Source: Aquisediminimonas profunda
Lineage (GTDB): Bacteria; Pseudomonadota; Alphaproteobacteria; Sphingomonadales; Sphingomonadaceae
DNA length: 64,000 nt
Reading direction: 5' to 3'
Assembly: GCF_019443285.1 (NCBI RefSeq)
Contig: NZ_CP080327.1
Coordinates: 1 to 64,000, forward strand
Shown: positions 39,941 through 49,215 of the stretch, piece by piece
How positions within the stretch are numbered: position 1 is the stretch's first letter
Layout: each line of letters opens with the position of its first letter
The notes under the pieces: model-generated
What the model was told of the DNA's origin: nothing
The model's input: the letters and a program-made list of their open reading frames with translations, nothing else
The model's database searches: none
Program-made: the position numbers and the translations under genes

Positions 39941-39980
39941 TGGGGATACAACGGGTTTTTACGGGTGAAACGGGGATATT
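39941..39980. promoter_or_regulatory. Four tandem 10-bp GGG repeats upstream of mraZ, candidate MraZ box
   Basis: Four consecutive 10-bp units start at 39941, 39951, 39961 and 39971. Each has GGG at its third to fifth base, preceded by C or G and followed by A or T. MraZ of other bacteria binds TGGGN direct repeats separated by 5 bp, the same 10-bp period. Here the G-rich strand is the plus strand, opposite to mraZ transcription. A TAATAT (-10-like) lies at 39981-39976 on the minus strand, so the boxes would fall at the transcription start. Confidence 0.55.
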
Positions 39981-40051
39981 ATGCAAAAAACGCGCTTATT
40001 ACTCTCTTATGAGGTCACGTGTTTTTGTTATGTTCCATTTATCCGCATCTT

Positions 40052-40798
40052 TCAATGATGTCCGGAGCGCGCGACTCGACTGACCATGTCCAAAACAGCG
40101 GACTCATTGTCTGAGCCGCTGGACTGCCAAAGTCGTTCGTCCAGCATGTCTGCGTCTGCAACAAGCACAACCTGGCCTTTGCCGATCCGACACGCGGCGA
40201 TAAACGCATCGCTCTCAATCTTGCAGTCGGGATTGTCTGTTCGCCATTTTCCAGCCCAGGCAACGGCCACCACAAACTTTCCAACGCCAATCCTTTTCAC
40301 GGGACCATCGTCATTCATGGCCGGCGAAACCAACTCCAGCCCCCAATGGGAAAGTAGCGGGTCGAGCAGACCGATCGGCGGTGCGCGGCGCGGGTCGCCG
40401 AAGGGCAGTTCGCTAGGCCAGACCAGTTCGGGATCCGAGAAGATCAGAGCCTTGCCGCCTTGACGCACCCAGGCGTCCAGCGCGACGAGTTCCTCCCCGG
40501 CAAGTCCTCGTGGCTGGGCAACGATCAGCATGGAGCCCACGAGGGCCTTTTCGTCCAAGCGGGCAATCGGAATGATATGGTGGCGCGCTGCCAAGGCACG
40601 TATGATTGCAGCGCGCTGGTCCGGGCCGTTCAGGATTTCGGCAGGGGCGGCGCTGGCGGGGAACAATGGCAAAGCCGTCATGAAGACAATCCGGCTGCCA
40701 ACTGGTTCTGCCGCCCCCTGCCGGCAGGCAGCAAGAAAGAGAGCGGCGGCCAGGACACTCAGCCCCGACAGCACATGATCAATTGTCCTATTTTCCAA
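40052..40798 (-). CDS. Putative lipoprotein of unknown function
   Basis: A 248-residue protein with a hydrophobic leader and lipobox LAAC (FLAACRQG), so probably an anchored lipoprotein. The mature part has a Rossmann-like pattern (ALVGSMLIVAQPR, WVRQGGKALIFSDPEL, GKGQVVLVADADML), reminiscent of GldG/DUF4350-type class I amidotransferase-like domains without catalytic residues. The start is uncertain: TTG at 40798 gives a charged N-terminus and overlaps the upstream stop by 11 bp; GTG at 40774 is the alternative. It follows the small membrane gene and ends 243 bp before mraZ on the same strand. Confidence 0.6.
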   Translation of the reverse strand: MENRTIDHVLSGLSVLAAALFLAACRQGAAEPVGSRIVFMTALPLFPASAAPAEILNGPDQRAAIIRALAARHHIIPIARLDEKALVGSMLIVAQPRGLAGEELVALDAWVRQGGKALIFSDPELVWPSELPFGDPRRAPPIGLLDPLLSHWGLELVSPAMNDDGPVKRIGVGKFVVAVAWAGKWRTDNPDCKIESDAFIAACRIGKGQVVLVADADMLDERLWQSSGSDNESAVLDMVSRVARSGHH

Positions 40799-41033
40799 CC
40801 GGCTTCGCTGCGTTTTCCGCCGGAGCGCCCGGGGCAACACCCAGATCAGCCAAGGGTTCATCCTTCGATTTGTCCGCATTGTCCACATTCGGCGGCGCGA
40901 CATTCCCCACGGCTTGCTGGTCAACTGTTCTGAGCACCGCTGTTGCAAGCGTGACAATCAGCAACACGACGGCAAGTCCGGTCAGGCCCACGCGCACGCG
41001 TTGCATTCCATCGCGACGCTTTTCGTCTGCCAT
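40788..41033 (-). CDS. Small single-pass membrane protein
   Basis: An 81-residue protein with a basic N-terminus (MADEKRRDGMQR), one transmembrane helix (about 16-36) and an acidic, Pro/Ala-rich periplasmic tail. GGAG lies about 10 bp before the ATG. It is 52 bp downstream of cysK and overlaps the lipoprotein gene. Topology and coupling suggest the two products act together at the envelope, but no family was recognised. Confidence 0.65.
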   Translation of the reverse strand: MADEKRRDGMQRVRVGLTGLAVVLLIVTLATAVLRTVDQQAVGNVAPPNVDNADKSKDEPLADLGVAPGAPAENAAKPVGK

Positions 41034-41085
41034 GCGCAATTCTCTCCAAGGCCGCTGTCCAGGGAACACGCGGCCGTTTTGCAAA

Positions 41086-42075
41086 TTACCCCGTTGGGGG
41101 AGAGAATAGGCTCAAGCCCTTGGATTGCAACCATTCCGGATTGTAGAGCGTGGAAAGATAGCGAAATCCCGTATCGCACAGGATCGTCACGATGGTGCTG
41201 CCGGGGCCCATCTGCCGGGCCAGCGCAACTGCACCAGCCACATTGATGCCTGAGGAAAGGCCAAGGCACAGCCCTTCTTCGTGGAGAAGGCGCCGCATCC
41301 AGAAAAGTCCCTCTTCATCGGAGATGCGAAACTGCGTGTCGACCGGGGCGCCATCGAGATTGGCCGTTATCCGCCCCTGCCCGATCCCTTCTGCAACCGA
41401 CGTGCCCTCTGCCTTCAGTTCGCCACAGGCATAATAGCTATAGAGCGCCGCGCCATGCGGATCGGTCAGCGCGATGGTGATGTCCGGGTTCTTGGCTTTC
41501 AGCCCGAGGCCGACCCCTGCAAGCGTACCCCCCGTCCCGACTGCGCAGGTGAATCCGTTGACCTTGCCGCCGGTCTGTTCCCAGATTTCCTCCGCCGTTC
41601 CGTGAATATGGGCCTTGCGGTTTGCGGTATTGTCAAACTGGTTCGCCCAGAGAGCACCAGGTGTTTCCTCTGCAATCCGCCGCGAGGTATGAACGAAATG
41701 CCCGGGATTGGAGAAAGGCGCTGCCGGAACAAGGACCAGCTCCGCACCCAGCGCGCGCAGCGTATCCATTTTCTCGCGGCTTTGGGTTTCAGGCATCACG
41801 ATCGTCGTGCGATACCCTTTTGCATTGGCCACAAGGGCAAGACCAATACCGGTATTGCCCGCCGTGCCTTCGACAATCATCGCTCCGGGTGCGAGCACAC
41901 CGCGCGCTTCGGCATCCTCGATGATGTACAGCGCCGCGCGATCCTTAACCGAGGCCCCCGGGTTCGCATATTCGCATTTGGCGAGGATCTCGCACCCCGT
42001 TTCGGCCGATGGGCCTTCAAGCCGGACAAGCGGTGTATTGCCGATCAGGGCAAGCGGATTCGGAACGATAGCCAT
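41086..42075 (-). CDS. cysK: Cysteine synthase A
   Basis: A 329-residue PLP-dependent O-acetylserine sulfhydrylase. The PLP lysine is in NPGASVKDRAA (Lys44), the substrate loop is VEGTAGNTGIGLAL, and the phosphate-binding loop is GTGGTLAGVGLGLK. The C-terminal LCDTGFRYLSTLYNPEWL is characteristic of the cysteine synthase A group of this type. It forms L-cysteine from O-acetylserine and sulfide in the cytoplasm. It has no SAT (cysE) neighbour here. No regulatory site was recognised in the 76 bp upstream. Confidence 0.94.
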   Translation of the reverse strand: MAIVPNPLALIGNTPLVRLEGPSAETGCEILAKCEYANPGASVKDRAALYIIEDAEARGVLAPGAMIVEGTAGNTGIGLALVANAKGYRTTIVMPETQSREKMDTLRALGAELVLVPAAPFSNPGHFVHTSRRIAEETPGALWANQFDNTANRKAHIHGTAEEIWEQTGGKVNGFTCAVGTGGTLAGVGLGLKAKNPDITIALTDPHGAALYSYYACGELKAEGTSVAEGIGQGRITANLDGAPVDTQFRISDEEGLFWMRRLLHEEGLCLGLSSGINVAGAVALARQMGPGSTIVTILCDTGFRYLSTLYNPEWLQSKGLSLFSPPTG

Positions 42076-42151
42076 ATCGACTGACTAGCCCGCCTTTTGG
42101 GCCATGCGCAAGCAAGTGATCCTATTCACCTGCCTCACAGGGCTTGATCAC

Positions 42152-43471
42152 TCATCGCGTGCTGGAGACAAGCAGCTTGTCGATCTTGCGACCGTCCATG
42201 TCGATCACTTCAAAGCGCCAGCCCTGCGCCTCGAACCATTCCCCGGTTTCCGGAATGTGCTTGAGCGTTTCGAGCACGAACCCCGCGGCTGTTGCATAGT
42301 CCCGGTCTTCCGGCAGCGTCAGGCCAAGGCGCTCGGCAAGCGAGTCTGCCGCCATCCACCCGGCAACCAGCAAGCTGCCATCCTCGCGTTCCACCAGCGC
42401 GGGTTCGCCATCGTCATCGGCGTCAGAGGCAAAGCCCCCCGCAATGGCGACCAGAAGGTCAACCGGCGTCACGATGCCTTCAAAATGGCCATATTCATCA
42501 TGGACCAGGGCCATGGGCACTTCCGCACCACGCAGCACGCCCAATGCGTCCATTGCATCGACCTGATCCGGAACAATCGGCGCTGTCCGCATGAGTGCCC
42601 GCATGTCGAGCGGCAAGCGATTGAGCAGCGCTGCGACAATGTCGCGTGACTGGACCACACCGATCACCTTGTCGACGGACCCTTCTGCAATGAGCAGGCG
42701 GCTATGGCCGGACTCGAGGATGGCATCGTGCAGGTCCTGCGGGCTCGCATCGACATCGACCCAGGCCACTTCGGTGCGCGGCGTCATGACTTCGCGCACA
42801 GGCCGGTCGGCAAGGCGGACGACGCCGGATATGATGGCGCGCTCACTCTCTTCGATCACGCCTGACTTGCTCGCCTCGGCGACGATCAGGTGAAGCTCTT
42901 CGGCCGTCACATGGCTTTGAGTTTCGCGCTTGAGGCGGAGGATTCGGAAGATCAGCGCGCTTGTATTGTCCAGCAGCCAGACAAAGGGGGCGGTGATGCG
43001 GGCCAGCCATTGCATCGGCAACGCCATGACCGCTGCAATCGGTTCCGGCGCACGCAAGGCGAACTGCTTCGGCACCAGTTCGCCGATGACCAGCGAAACA
43101 AAGGTCGTGATGCCGATCACGATCGCAAACCCGAGCGTTTCGGCCCAATCCTCACGGACGCCGAGCACGGCAAGCCGCTCCCCCGTCGGTCCGCCAAGGC
43201 TGGCCCCGGAATAGGCGCCCGCAATGATCCCAATCAGGGTGATTCCGATCTGCACGGTGGAAAGAAATCGCCCCGGGTCAGCGCCCAGCGCCATTGCACG
43301 GGCCGCACCCTTGCTGCCCTTGCGGGCCATCGCATCCAGCCTTGGCCGACGCGCCGAAACGATCGCCAGTTCGGACATGGCAAAAACGCCGTTGAGCGCA
43401 ACCAGCCCGAAAATGATGACGCAATCAATCCAGGGAAAGGGATGAAGCACGGGTGAGAGGGATGCAGCCAT
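42152..43471 (-). CDS. CNNM/CorC (hemolysin family) transporter-like protein
   Basis: A 439-residue protein with an N-terminal DUF21/CNNM membrane domain (about residues 10-190, three to four helices, including GEVLVPKQFALR-like GELVPKQFAL), two CBS domains (about 215-340, with REVMTPRTEV and MALVHDEYGHFEGIVTPVDLL), and a C-terminal CorC_HlyC domain. Members are implicated in magnesium/cobalt resistance or magnesium transport, despite the old hemolysin name. It is transcribed alone. The CBS pair suggests nucleotide-regulated activity. Confidence 0.92.
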   Translation of the reverse strand: MAASLSPVLHPFPWIDCVIIFGLVALNGVFAMSELAIVSARRPRLDAMARKGSKGAARAMALGADPGRFLSTVQIGITLIGIIAGAYSGASLGGPTGERLAVLGVREDWAETLGFAIVIGITTFVSLVIGELVPKQFALRAPEPIAAVMALPMQWLARITAPFVWLLDNTSALIFRILRLKRETQSHVTAEELHLIVAEASKSGVIEESERAIISGVVRLADRPVREVMTPRTEVAWVDVDASPQDLHDAILESGHSRLLIAEGSVDKVIGVVQSRDIVAALLNRLPLDMRALMRTAPIVPDQVDAMDALGVLRGAEVPMALVHDEYGHFEGIVTPVDLLVAIAGGFASDADDDGEPALVEREDGSLLVAGWMAADSLAERLGLTLPEDRDYATAAGFVLETLKHIPETGEWFEAQGWRFEVIDMDGRKIDKLLVSSTR

Positions 43472-43695
43472 AGCCTTGCCCCCTTATTGCAGGGGAATGG
43501 CCAGCGCTGCAAGGCCCCTGCCAATGCCGGGCAGCGCCCGACCCGTCTGGGCCTTGTCCTGCGTGTCACTCAGCAGCGGTAAAAAGATACCGGCGGCAGG
43601 GTTCGGCCGGACGGGTGCGAGGGCCCGATGTGCGATTTGGGCTGGAAAGCGATCATCAATACAGGCATTTGGAAAGGAATGGCTTGGGGCGGCAA

Positions 43696-44091
43696 ATGAG
43701 AGAAGTGCGAGCGTTCCTGTTGGCGCCGGTGCCGGCAGCCATTCTCGGTGCCATTGTTTACAAGGCAAGCGGCGACTTCACGCGGCTCCTATGGGTTGCC
43801 ATCGGTTATGTGTGGCTCCTCTATGCTGTCCAACTGCTGTTCGGACTCGCCGTTCGTGCCTTCCTGCTGCGAACAGGGCGACGCGCCGCCTTTCACTTTG
43901 CAATCGGGGGCATGGTAATGACCGGCATCCCGTCACTCCCCTTTCTGGCATGGGATGTCGCCCAAAATTCGATCTCCTTGTCGAACGCCCTGGCCGTGCT
44001 GGTCATATGGCTGATGCTGGGAGCACTGACCGGCCTAGCCTATGGCTCGCTTGCCCTTGCCGTCATCGATCCGTCTGCGACTGGCTCATAG
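43696..44091 (+). CDS. Membrane protein of unknown function
   Basis: A 131-residue protein with four predicted helices (about 5-23, 30-52, 67-87 and 95-122). It has no recognised signature. The ATG at 43696 gives MREVRAFLLAPV, with GGGGCGG a few bases upstream; a longer in-frame extension is charged and unlike a membrane leader. It is divergent from the CNNM gene and stands alone. Confidence 0.6.
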   Translation: MREVRAFLLAPVPAAILGAIVYKASGDFTRLLWVAIGYVWLLYAVQLLFGLAVRAFLLRTGRRAAFHFAIGGMVMTGIPSLPFLAWDVAQNSISLSNALAVLVIWLMLGALTGLAYGSLALAVIDPSATGS

Positions 44092-44385
44092 GGCGCTATG
44101 GGGTGGATTGCGGACATTTACAGCGTGCAATGTGACGTCGGCACACGTTCCATTTCAAGCCGTTCCCCGGTCGGTGCGCAAACGGCAGCTTTTGACGGAA
44201 CCAGCCTTTCGCACGTAGTTTAGCGGCCTGGCAGCAATGCGCCCCAAGTTTGGTCGTTCCGGCTCTCTCAGGCCATTCACGAAAGCCGCCGTTCAAATCG
44301 AGCAAGGGAATTTGCGAATGGCGTCATCCAGCCTGCGCGAACCAACAGGTTCGGGAATAAACCCGCCCCAAGTTTCTTGGGACTA
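44092..44385. other. Non-coding stretch without recognised content
   Basis: The 294 bp between the membrane protein and the convergent MAPEG gene hold no convincing reading frame. Fragments such as GCGGACATTTACAGC look like the decayed short repeats that often fill sphingomonad spacers. No terminator with a T-run was seen. Confidence 0.5.
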
Positions 44386-44775
44386 TCAGAAAATCTGCGC
44401 GAGAATGATCGCGCCACCAACCCACGAACCAAACCATGCCAGCGTGCGCAAATAAGCAATACCGGCGACATAAATCGCCAGGTGCGCGACCCGGCCCCAA
44501 AAGAAGATTTCTGCTCCCAGCGCTGTCGCGGCGTTTGCCCGGGCCGACACATGCGCAACGAGCACCAGAATCGCAAATGGCGCAAGGCTCTCGATCAGAT
44601 TGGCATGGGCCTTGACCGCGCGCTCGGTCCAAGCCGGTACTGCCAAGGCTTGCTCGCGGTTGCCTGCTGCCCAAGCCGCGCCACCAGGCTGTTTGAATCG
44701 GCCAAACCCATAAATGAACGGAATGCCGAGGCACAACAGCGCAGTTGCCACCAGCATTGTCAGATCGGTCGTCAT
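44386..44775 (-). CDS. MAPEG family membrane protein
   Basis: A 129-residue integral membrane protein with four helices of the MAPEG superfamily (membrane-associated eicosanoid and glutathione metabolism). The central segment GNREQALAVPAWTERAVKAHANLIESLAPFAILVLVA contains the family's RxxRAhxNxxE-like pattern. Bacterial members may be glutathione transferases, but the activity is unproven here. The ATG at 44775 has AAGGG upstream; a more distal in-frame start lacks support. Confidence 0.85.
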   Translation of the reverse strand: MTTDLTMLVATALLCLGIPFIYGFGRFKQPGGAAWAAGNREQALAVPAWTERAVKAHANLIESLAPFAILVLVAHVSARANAATALGAEIFFWGRVAHLAIYVAGIAYLRTLAWFGSWVGGAIILAQIF

Positions 44776-45103
44776 AGTCCCTTGCCCTCCCAATTTGAAA
44801 ATCGCGGTCACTATGTTGGTCAATTTGGCTGGGTCAATTGAATTACGACTATGCAGCCGACACCTACCTTAAACTATGCGCATCTTTGCGTGCGTGGGCC
44901 AGGAATTCCGGGGCCAGTCCACTCATTAGCCAAGCATTGGGAACCGCGGAACTCAAAACGGCCGACCGAAACCCGCCGGTCCGTTCCCGGCCCAGTCTTG
45001 CCCGTTCACCGACCAGCCCCAACGACAGGATTGGGGTCGATCCCGGACAGTCCGCTTTCGGGACCTTGGATCCCCGTTTCAGCCATGGCTTTTCAGACAC
45101 CCC
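44776..45103. other. 328-bp gap without a recognised gene
   Basis: This stretch between the MAPEG start and the tadA stop should carry the MAPEG promoter. Short open frames exist on both strands but none has a ribosome binding site or family resemblance. Sequence such as GGACAGTCCGCTTTCGGGAC resembles decayed repeat debris common between sphingomonad genes. A short symmetric element CAGTCCGCTTTCGGGACC could fold weakly. Confidence 0.5.
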
Positions 45104-45568
45104 TCACCGCCGCTCTGCAAAGAAGGCGCGCAGCATGGTCGAGGATTCGGCTTCGCCCATGCCGGAATAGACTTCGGGACGGTGGTGGCAGGTGTCCTGA
45201 GCAAAGACGCGCGCGCCGTGTTCGACGGCACCGCCCTTGGGATCGGAGGCTGCATAATAGAGCCGTGCGATCCGCGCGTGGGATATCGCGCCCGCGCACA
45301 TGGCGCAGGGTTCCAGCGTGACCCACAGGTCGCACCCGTCGAGCCGCTGGTTCCCAAGCGTTTCTGCCGCGTTCCGGATGGCGAGCATTTCGGCGTGCGC
45401 CGTCGGATCATGGCCGTTGCACATGGCATTGGTTGCCGTCGCAATCACCCGGCCCTCCCGCACGATCAGGGCGCCAACCGGCACTTCACCGCGCTCGGCG
45501 GCACTGGCGGCCAGTTCGAGTGCCTGACTCATGAAGGGTGACAGGAGAATGTTCATCGGCGATGCCAT
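45104..45568 (-). CDS. tadA: tRNA adenosine(34) deaminase TadA
   Basis: A 154-residue zinc-dependent deaminase that converts wobble adenosine to inosine in tRNA-Arg(ACG). The zinc and catalytic motif HAEMLAI (His-Ala-Glu) and the PCAMC motif with two zinc cysteines are present, as is NAMCNGHDPTAHAE. The start is uncertain among three nearby in-frame codons (45577 GTG, 45568 ATG, 45556 ATG); none has a strong ribosome binding site. It is divergent from rpmB, with about 90 bp between. Confidence 0.93.
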   Translation of the reverse strand: MASPMNILLSPFMSQALELAASAAERGEVPVGALIVREGRVIATATNAMCNGHDPTAHAEMLAIRNAAETLGNQRLDGCDLWVTLEPCAMCAGAISHARIARLYYAASDPKGGAVEHGARVFAQDTCHHRPEVYSGMGEAESSTMLRAFFAERR

Positions 45569-45657
45569 AGCCGCCACTTGGTGTTGACGAAAGCCGCCCC
45601 AGCCGTTAGGGGCGCGGGCTTTCCGGAATAATCCGATTCACATTCAGGACGATTGAT

Positions 45658-45954
45658 ATGTCGCGTATTTGCGAGCTGACTGGCAAGGGCCGCCAGGTGG
45701 GACACAATGTTTCTCACGCCAACAACAAGACCAAGCGCACCTTTCTGCCCAATTTGCAGAATGTGACCTTGCTGTCGGAAAGCCTCGGCAAGGGCGTCAG
45801 CCTGAAAGTGTCGACGCATGGCCTTCGTTCGGTCGAACATGTCGGCGGCCTCGACAACTGGCTTGCCAAGACGGCTGACGAAAAGCTCAGCACCAAGGCA
45901 CGCCGCCTGAAGCGCGAGATCGCCAAGAAGGCTTCAGCGACCGCCGCTGCCTGA
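45658..45954 (+). CDS. rpmB: 50S ribosomal protein L28
   Basis: A 98-residue ribosomal protein. It starts [27 protein letters not shown], followed by [18 protein letters not shown], as in alphaproteobacterial L28, and ends in a basic tail. The last 21 bp overlap the 3' end of the convergent phytase-like gene. High expression would be expected, so antisense effects on the neighbour are possible. Confidence 0.97.
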   Translation: MSRICELTGKGRQVGHNVSHANNKTKRTFLPNLQNVTLLSESLGKGVSLKVSTHGLRSVEHVGGLDNWLAKTADEKLSTKARRLKREIAKKASATAAA

Positions 45955-46911
45955 TCTGGGCGTCACCAGCTCGAATTCCAGAAGATAGGTTCGCTGCTCG
46001 GGCAAGAAGTTGTTGTCCGAGGTCAGCCATATGAACGTGCGTGCGCCGCGCCTGTCGACCGAAAGTCCCTCGAAATTGTCGGCGATATGCGGGGGTGCCA
46101 GCAGGATGACGGGGCGCCCGCGCACGACTGCCCCTTCGCGAATGTCGAACGGCTCGACCAGAGTCACGATCGCCGAGAAATTCAGCGGAAATGCATAGCG
46201 GCGATTGACGACCAGCATGCGCCCGTCCGGCAGCATGGCCGCATCGACCGGGTGATATTGCGGGGGCGCTTCATAGCGCATCTCGGTGACCACGGCATGG
46301 GCATCCACCGGATCGCGATCGAAATGGAGCAGCGGCGCCACTGATCCGCCCGATCGGGACCGCTCGGCAAAGACAAGAAAACTGCCGTCGGCGCGTCGCA
46401 GCATGGCTTCGGCGCCGCCGAGCTTGGGCCAGAGCGCCATGGCCGGCGGGGCATAGGCCTGCGCCCGACCTGAACCGTCGATCCTGCAGATCAGATTGCG
46501 ATATTCAAAGCCGATCCAGACTGTCCCCGTGCGAGCATCGCGCGCGAGGGATTCGGAATCACGTTCCCGCTTCAGCTGGTGCGGCACGCAGGCTCTCGGC
46601 ATGGATTTCACATCCGCGCGTATCAGACTGGGGTTGAGATCGACAAAAAGCCCGGTGTCGGAAATCGCCTCAAATCCCCGCGGGCCTACCGCAAGCGCTG
46701 AAAGGCCGCCAAAATCGCCGTCATCGCTGGTCAGCGTCCAGCCCCGTGCCGGCCGCACCAGGCCCGAGTGCGGAATGCCGGACATATCCACCGGCTTTGC
46801 CGTCACCCTGACCGTCTTGGCCCCGGCGAACGGAGTCGTCTGTTCTTCCGCGGAACCAGAGAGCGCGACCAGCAACAGGAGGGCGGCAAGGTTCAAGGCA
46901 CGAAAGGACAT
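45934..46911 (-). CDS. Phytase-like esterase domain protein
   Basis: A 325-residue exported protein with a hydrophobic leader ([14 protein letters not shown]) and one esterase-like phytase domain (Pfam PF13449 type). Repeating beta-strand motifs such as [43 protein letters not shown] and [25 protein letters not shown] match the family's propeller-like pattern with NFEGL. The substrate is unknown; phytate is not proven for bacterial members. It is transcribed alone and overlaps rpmB at its 3' end. Confidence 0.87.
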   Translation of the reverse strand: MSFRALNLAALLLLVALSGSAEEQTTPFAGAKTVRVTAKPVDMSGIPHSGLVRPARGWTLTSDDGDFGGLSALAVGPRGFEAISDTGLFVDLNPSLIRADVKSMPRACVPHQLKRERDSESLARDARTGTVWIGFEYRNLICRIDGSGRAQAYAPPAMALWPKLGGAEAMLRRADGSFLVFAERSRSGGSVAPLLHFDRDPVDAHAVVTEMRYEAPPQYHPVDAAMLPDGRMLVVNRRYAFPLNFSAIVTLVEPFDIREGAVVRGRPVILLAPPHIADNFEGLSVDRRGARTFIWLTSDNNFLPEQRTYLLEFELVTPRSGSGGR

Positions 46912-47070
46912 CGCATGGTCTTTACTGCTTCGCGTGCCCGGCGCCAGCCGTGATCACTGACGAAGAGGGGGTGGCTGATTACCCAGCCGCGTGTAGTGTC
47001 GGCAGGGTCGCACCGGATTCGCTTCCACGAAATCGGGGCCGGGCTGGTTTGACTGGGGGAGTTGCGTGGA

Positions 47071-48306
47071 ATGAACCGCTTGCTGATCGGTACCGCCGGT
47101 ATTGCCCTGATCCTGCTGATCGCCTTTGCCCTGTCATCAAATCGAAAGCACATCCGGCCAAGAGTCGTCGGCGCGGCCTTTGCCATGCAAGCAGCGATTG
47201 CAGCGCTGGTCCTTTATGTGCCGGCAGGCAAGGCAGTCATTGCGGCCATGTCCCAAGGCGTTGCGAACTTGCTTGGCTATGCCCACGCCGGGATCGATTT
47301 CATCTTCGGGCCGCTCGCAACGCCCGAGATCGGCGGCAAGAGCTTTGCCATTGCCGCTTTGCCGACCATCATCTTCTTCGCATCGCTGATTTCCATCCTC
47401 TACCATGTCGGCATCATGCAACTGATCGTCCGCTGGGTCGGCGGGGCGATCCAGAAGGTCACCGGCATTTCAAAGGTCGAATCGTTGTGCGCCGCGGCCA
47501 ACATCTTTGTCGGACAGAGCGAGAGTCCGCTTGTCATCCGGCCCTATCTGGCGAGCCTGACCCCGGCCCAGCTCTTTCTCGTGATGACATCGGGCATGGC
47601 GGGCGTCGCCGGGACGATCCTTGCCGCCTATGCATCGATGGGAATCAAGATCGACTATCTCCTCGCAGCGAGTTTCATGTCCGCACCCGGCGGTATCCTC
47701 ATGGCCAAGATGATGATGCCTGACGATCCCAAGGATGCGGACATCGAACCGGTCATCCTCGCCGAAGCAAGCCATGCCGAGGAAAAACCCGCCAACATCA
47801 TCATGGCCGCGGCGCAGGGCGCGCAGACCGGCGTCAAGCTTGCGGTTGCCGTCGGCGCCATGGTTCTGGCCTTTGTCGCGCTCGTTGCGCTTGCCAACGG
47901 TGTATTGGGCGGGATCGGCAGCTGGTTCGGATATCCGAACCTGAGCTTCCAGCAACTGCTTGGCTGGATTTTCCAGCCGCTCATGGTCCTGCTCAACGTG
48001 CCCTGGAATGAGGCGGGTATCGCAGGCGGACTGTTCGGGACCAAGGTCGTCCTCAACGAATTCGTCGCCTTCATCAGCCTTGGCCAGACCCAGGCATCCC
48101 TCTCCCCGCTCACGGTCGGTGTCGTGACCTTTGCCCTCTGCGGATTCGCGAATTTCAGCTCGATCGCGATTCAGATGGCGGTCACTGGCGGGCTTGCCCC
48201 CAACCAGCGGCCTGTCATTGCACGACTTGGGCTGAAGGCCCTTGTCGCCGGCAGCCTCGCCAACCTGATGAGCGCAGCCTTGGCCGGACTGCTGCTCAGC
48301 ATGTAG
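47071..48306 (+). CDS. Concentrative nucleoside transporter (CNT/NupC family)
   Basis: A 411-residue inner-membrane symporter with about ten helices. The N-terminal NupC domain, the gate domain with GVGIMQLIVRWVGG-like YHVGIMQLIVRWVGG, the substrate-binding QSESPLVIRPYL, and the C-terminal GLFGTKVVLNEFVAF and CGFANFSSIAIQM match the family. It imports nucleosides with H+ or Na+. The ATG at 47071 follows GGGGGAG; a TTG three codons earlier is less likely. It stands alone on the plus strand. Confidence 0.93.
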   Translation: MNRLLIGTAGIALILLIAFALSSNRKHIRPRVVGAAFAMQAAIAALVLYVPAGKAVIAAMSQGVANLLGYAHAGIDFIFGPLATPEIGGKSFAIAALPTIIFFASLISILYHVGIMQLIVRWVGGAIQKVTGISKVESLCAAANIFVGQSESPLVIRPYLASLTPAQLFLVMTSGMAGVAGTILAAYASMGIKIDYLLAASFMSAPGGILMAKMMMPDDPKDADIEPVILAEASHAEEKPANIIMAAAQGAQTGVKLAVAVGAMVLAFVALVALANGVLGGIGSWFGYPNLSFQQLLGWIFQPLMVLLNVPWNEAGIAGGLFGTKVVLNEFVAFISLGQTQASLSPLTVGVVTFALCGFANFSSIAIQMAVTGGLAPNQRPVIARLGLKALVAGSLANLMSAALAGLLLSM

Positions 48307-48327
48307 CGATCAGCGAGAGGTGGCCGT

Positions 48328-49215
48328 TCAGGCGGTCGGCTTCACGAATTTGAGCGTCATCCGGTCAGATTCGCCAATCGCCAGATATTTATCCCTGTCG
48401 ACATCGCCGTCACGCAGAACGGGCGGCAGATTCCAGACGCCGCGGGGATGATCCCGCGTATCCTTCGGATTCGCGTTGACTTCGCTCTTCCCGACCAGCT
48501 TGAACCCTGCGGCAGTCGCCAGCGCAATCACATCGGCTTCCTTGATATAACCGCTATTGACGCCTTCCCAACCTGGCTTCCTGTCCGGATAGGGCTGGGC
48601 ATCAGGCCAACGGTGTTGCTCAATCGCCAGAATGCCGCCGGGCTTCAAAGCATCGAAGTAAAGCTTGAGCGCCTGTGGCGCCAGATTGCTGCCAATCAAT
48701 CCGTGCATGTGCCGGAAGACAAGGACCATGTCCGCGTTGCCGTCGACGCCAAGCTTTGTCCCCTGCGCCGGCGCATAGTTGATGAGTTCGACCTTGTCGT
48801 AAATCTTCGGCGCCGCTGCATAGCGGGAGAGCGTTTCGCCCAGGCCACGCCGGCTGCCGCCGTTGACGTTGGTATTCATGGCGACCTGCAGCTTCCCGCC
48901 ATCCCGCAACAGCGGCGCAAGGAGCTCGGTCCACCAACCCGCCCCCGGGGACACTTCGATCACGGTCATTGTGGATGTGATGCCGTAAAACGCCAATGAC
49001 TCTCTTGGATGACGATAGACATCGCGCGCCCTTTCCTCGGCCGAGCGATGTCCGCCCGCAATCGCGGCGTCCAGCAATTGTGAGGTGACAGGATCAAGGA
49101 CCGGGGTCTGCGCAACCGTCGCGCTTGCAGCCTTCCGCGCGGCCAAGGCAGGGACAGTCGTAAGGCCCATGGCTGCCAACACAATGGCACTGATGGCATT
49201 CCTGGCAAAATTCAT
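48328..49215 (-). CDS. Second exported class I methyltransferase-like protein
   Basis: A 295-residue protein with a signal peptide ending VPALAA-RK and a methyltransferase domain. Motif I is VIEVSPGAGWWTELLAP, with DALKPGGILAIEQHRW later. The plan and family (COG4798-like) are shared with the protein at 17224-17979, although sequence identity between the two is limited. RBS AGGAGAG lies a good distance before the ATG, which supports the start and the signal peptide. It is convergent with the nucleoside transporter, 21 bp apart. A role in the periplasm is unexplained. Confidence 0.85.
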   Translation of the reverse strand: MNFARNAISAIVLAAMGLTTVPALAARKAASATVAQTPVLDPVTSQLLDAAIAGGHRSAEERARDVYRHPRESLAFYGITSTMTVIEVSPGAGWWTELLAPLLRDGGKLQVAMNTNVNGGSRRGLGETLSRYAAAPKIYDKVELINYAPAQGTKLGVDGNADMVLVFRHMHGLIGSNLAPQALKLYFDALKPGGILAIEQHRWPDAQPYPDRKPGWEGVNSGYIKEADVIALATAAGFKLVGKSEVNANPKDTRDHPRGVWNLPPVLRDGDVDRDKYLAIGESDRMTLKFVKPTA

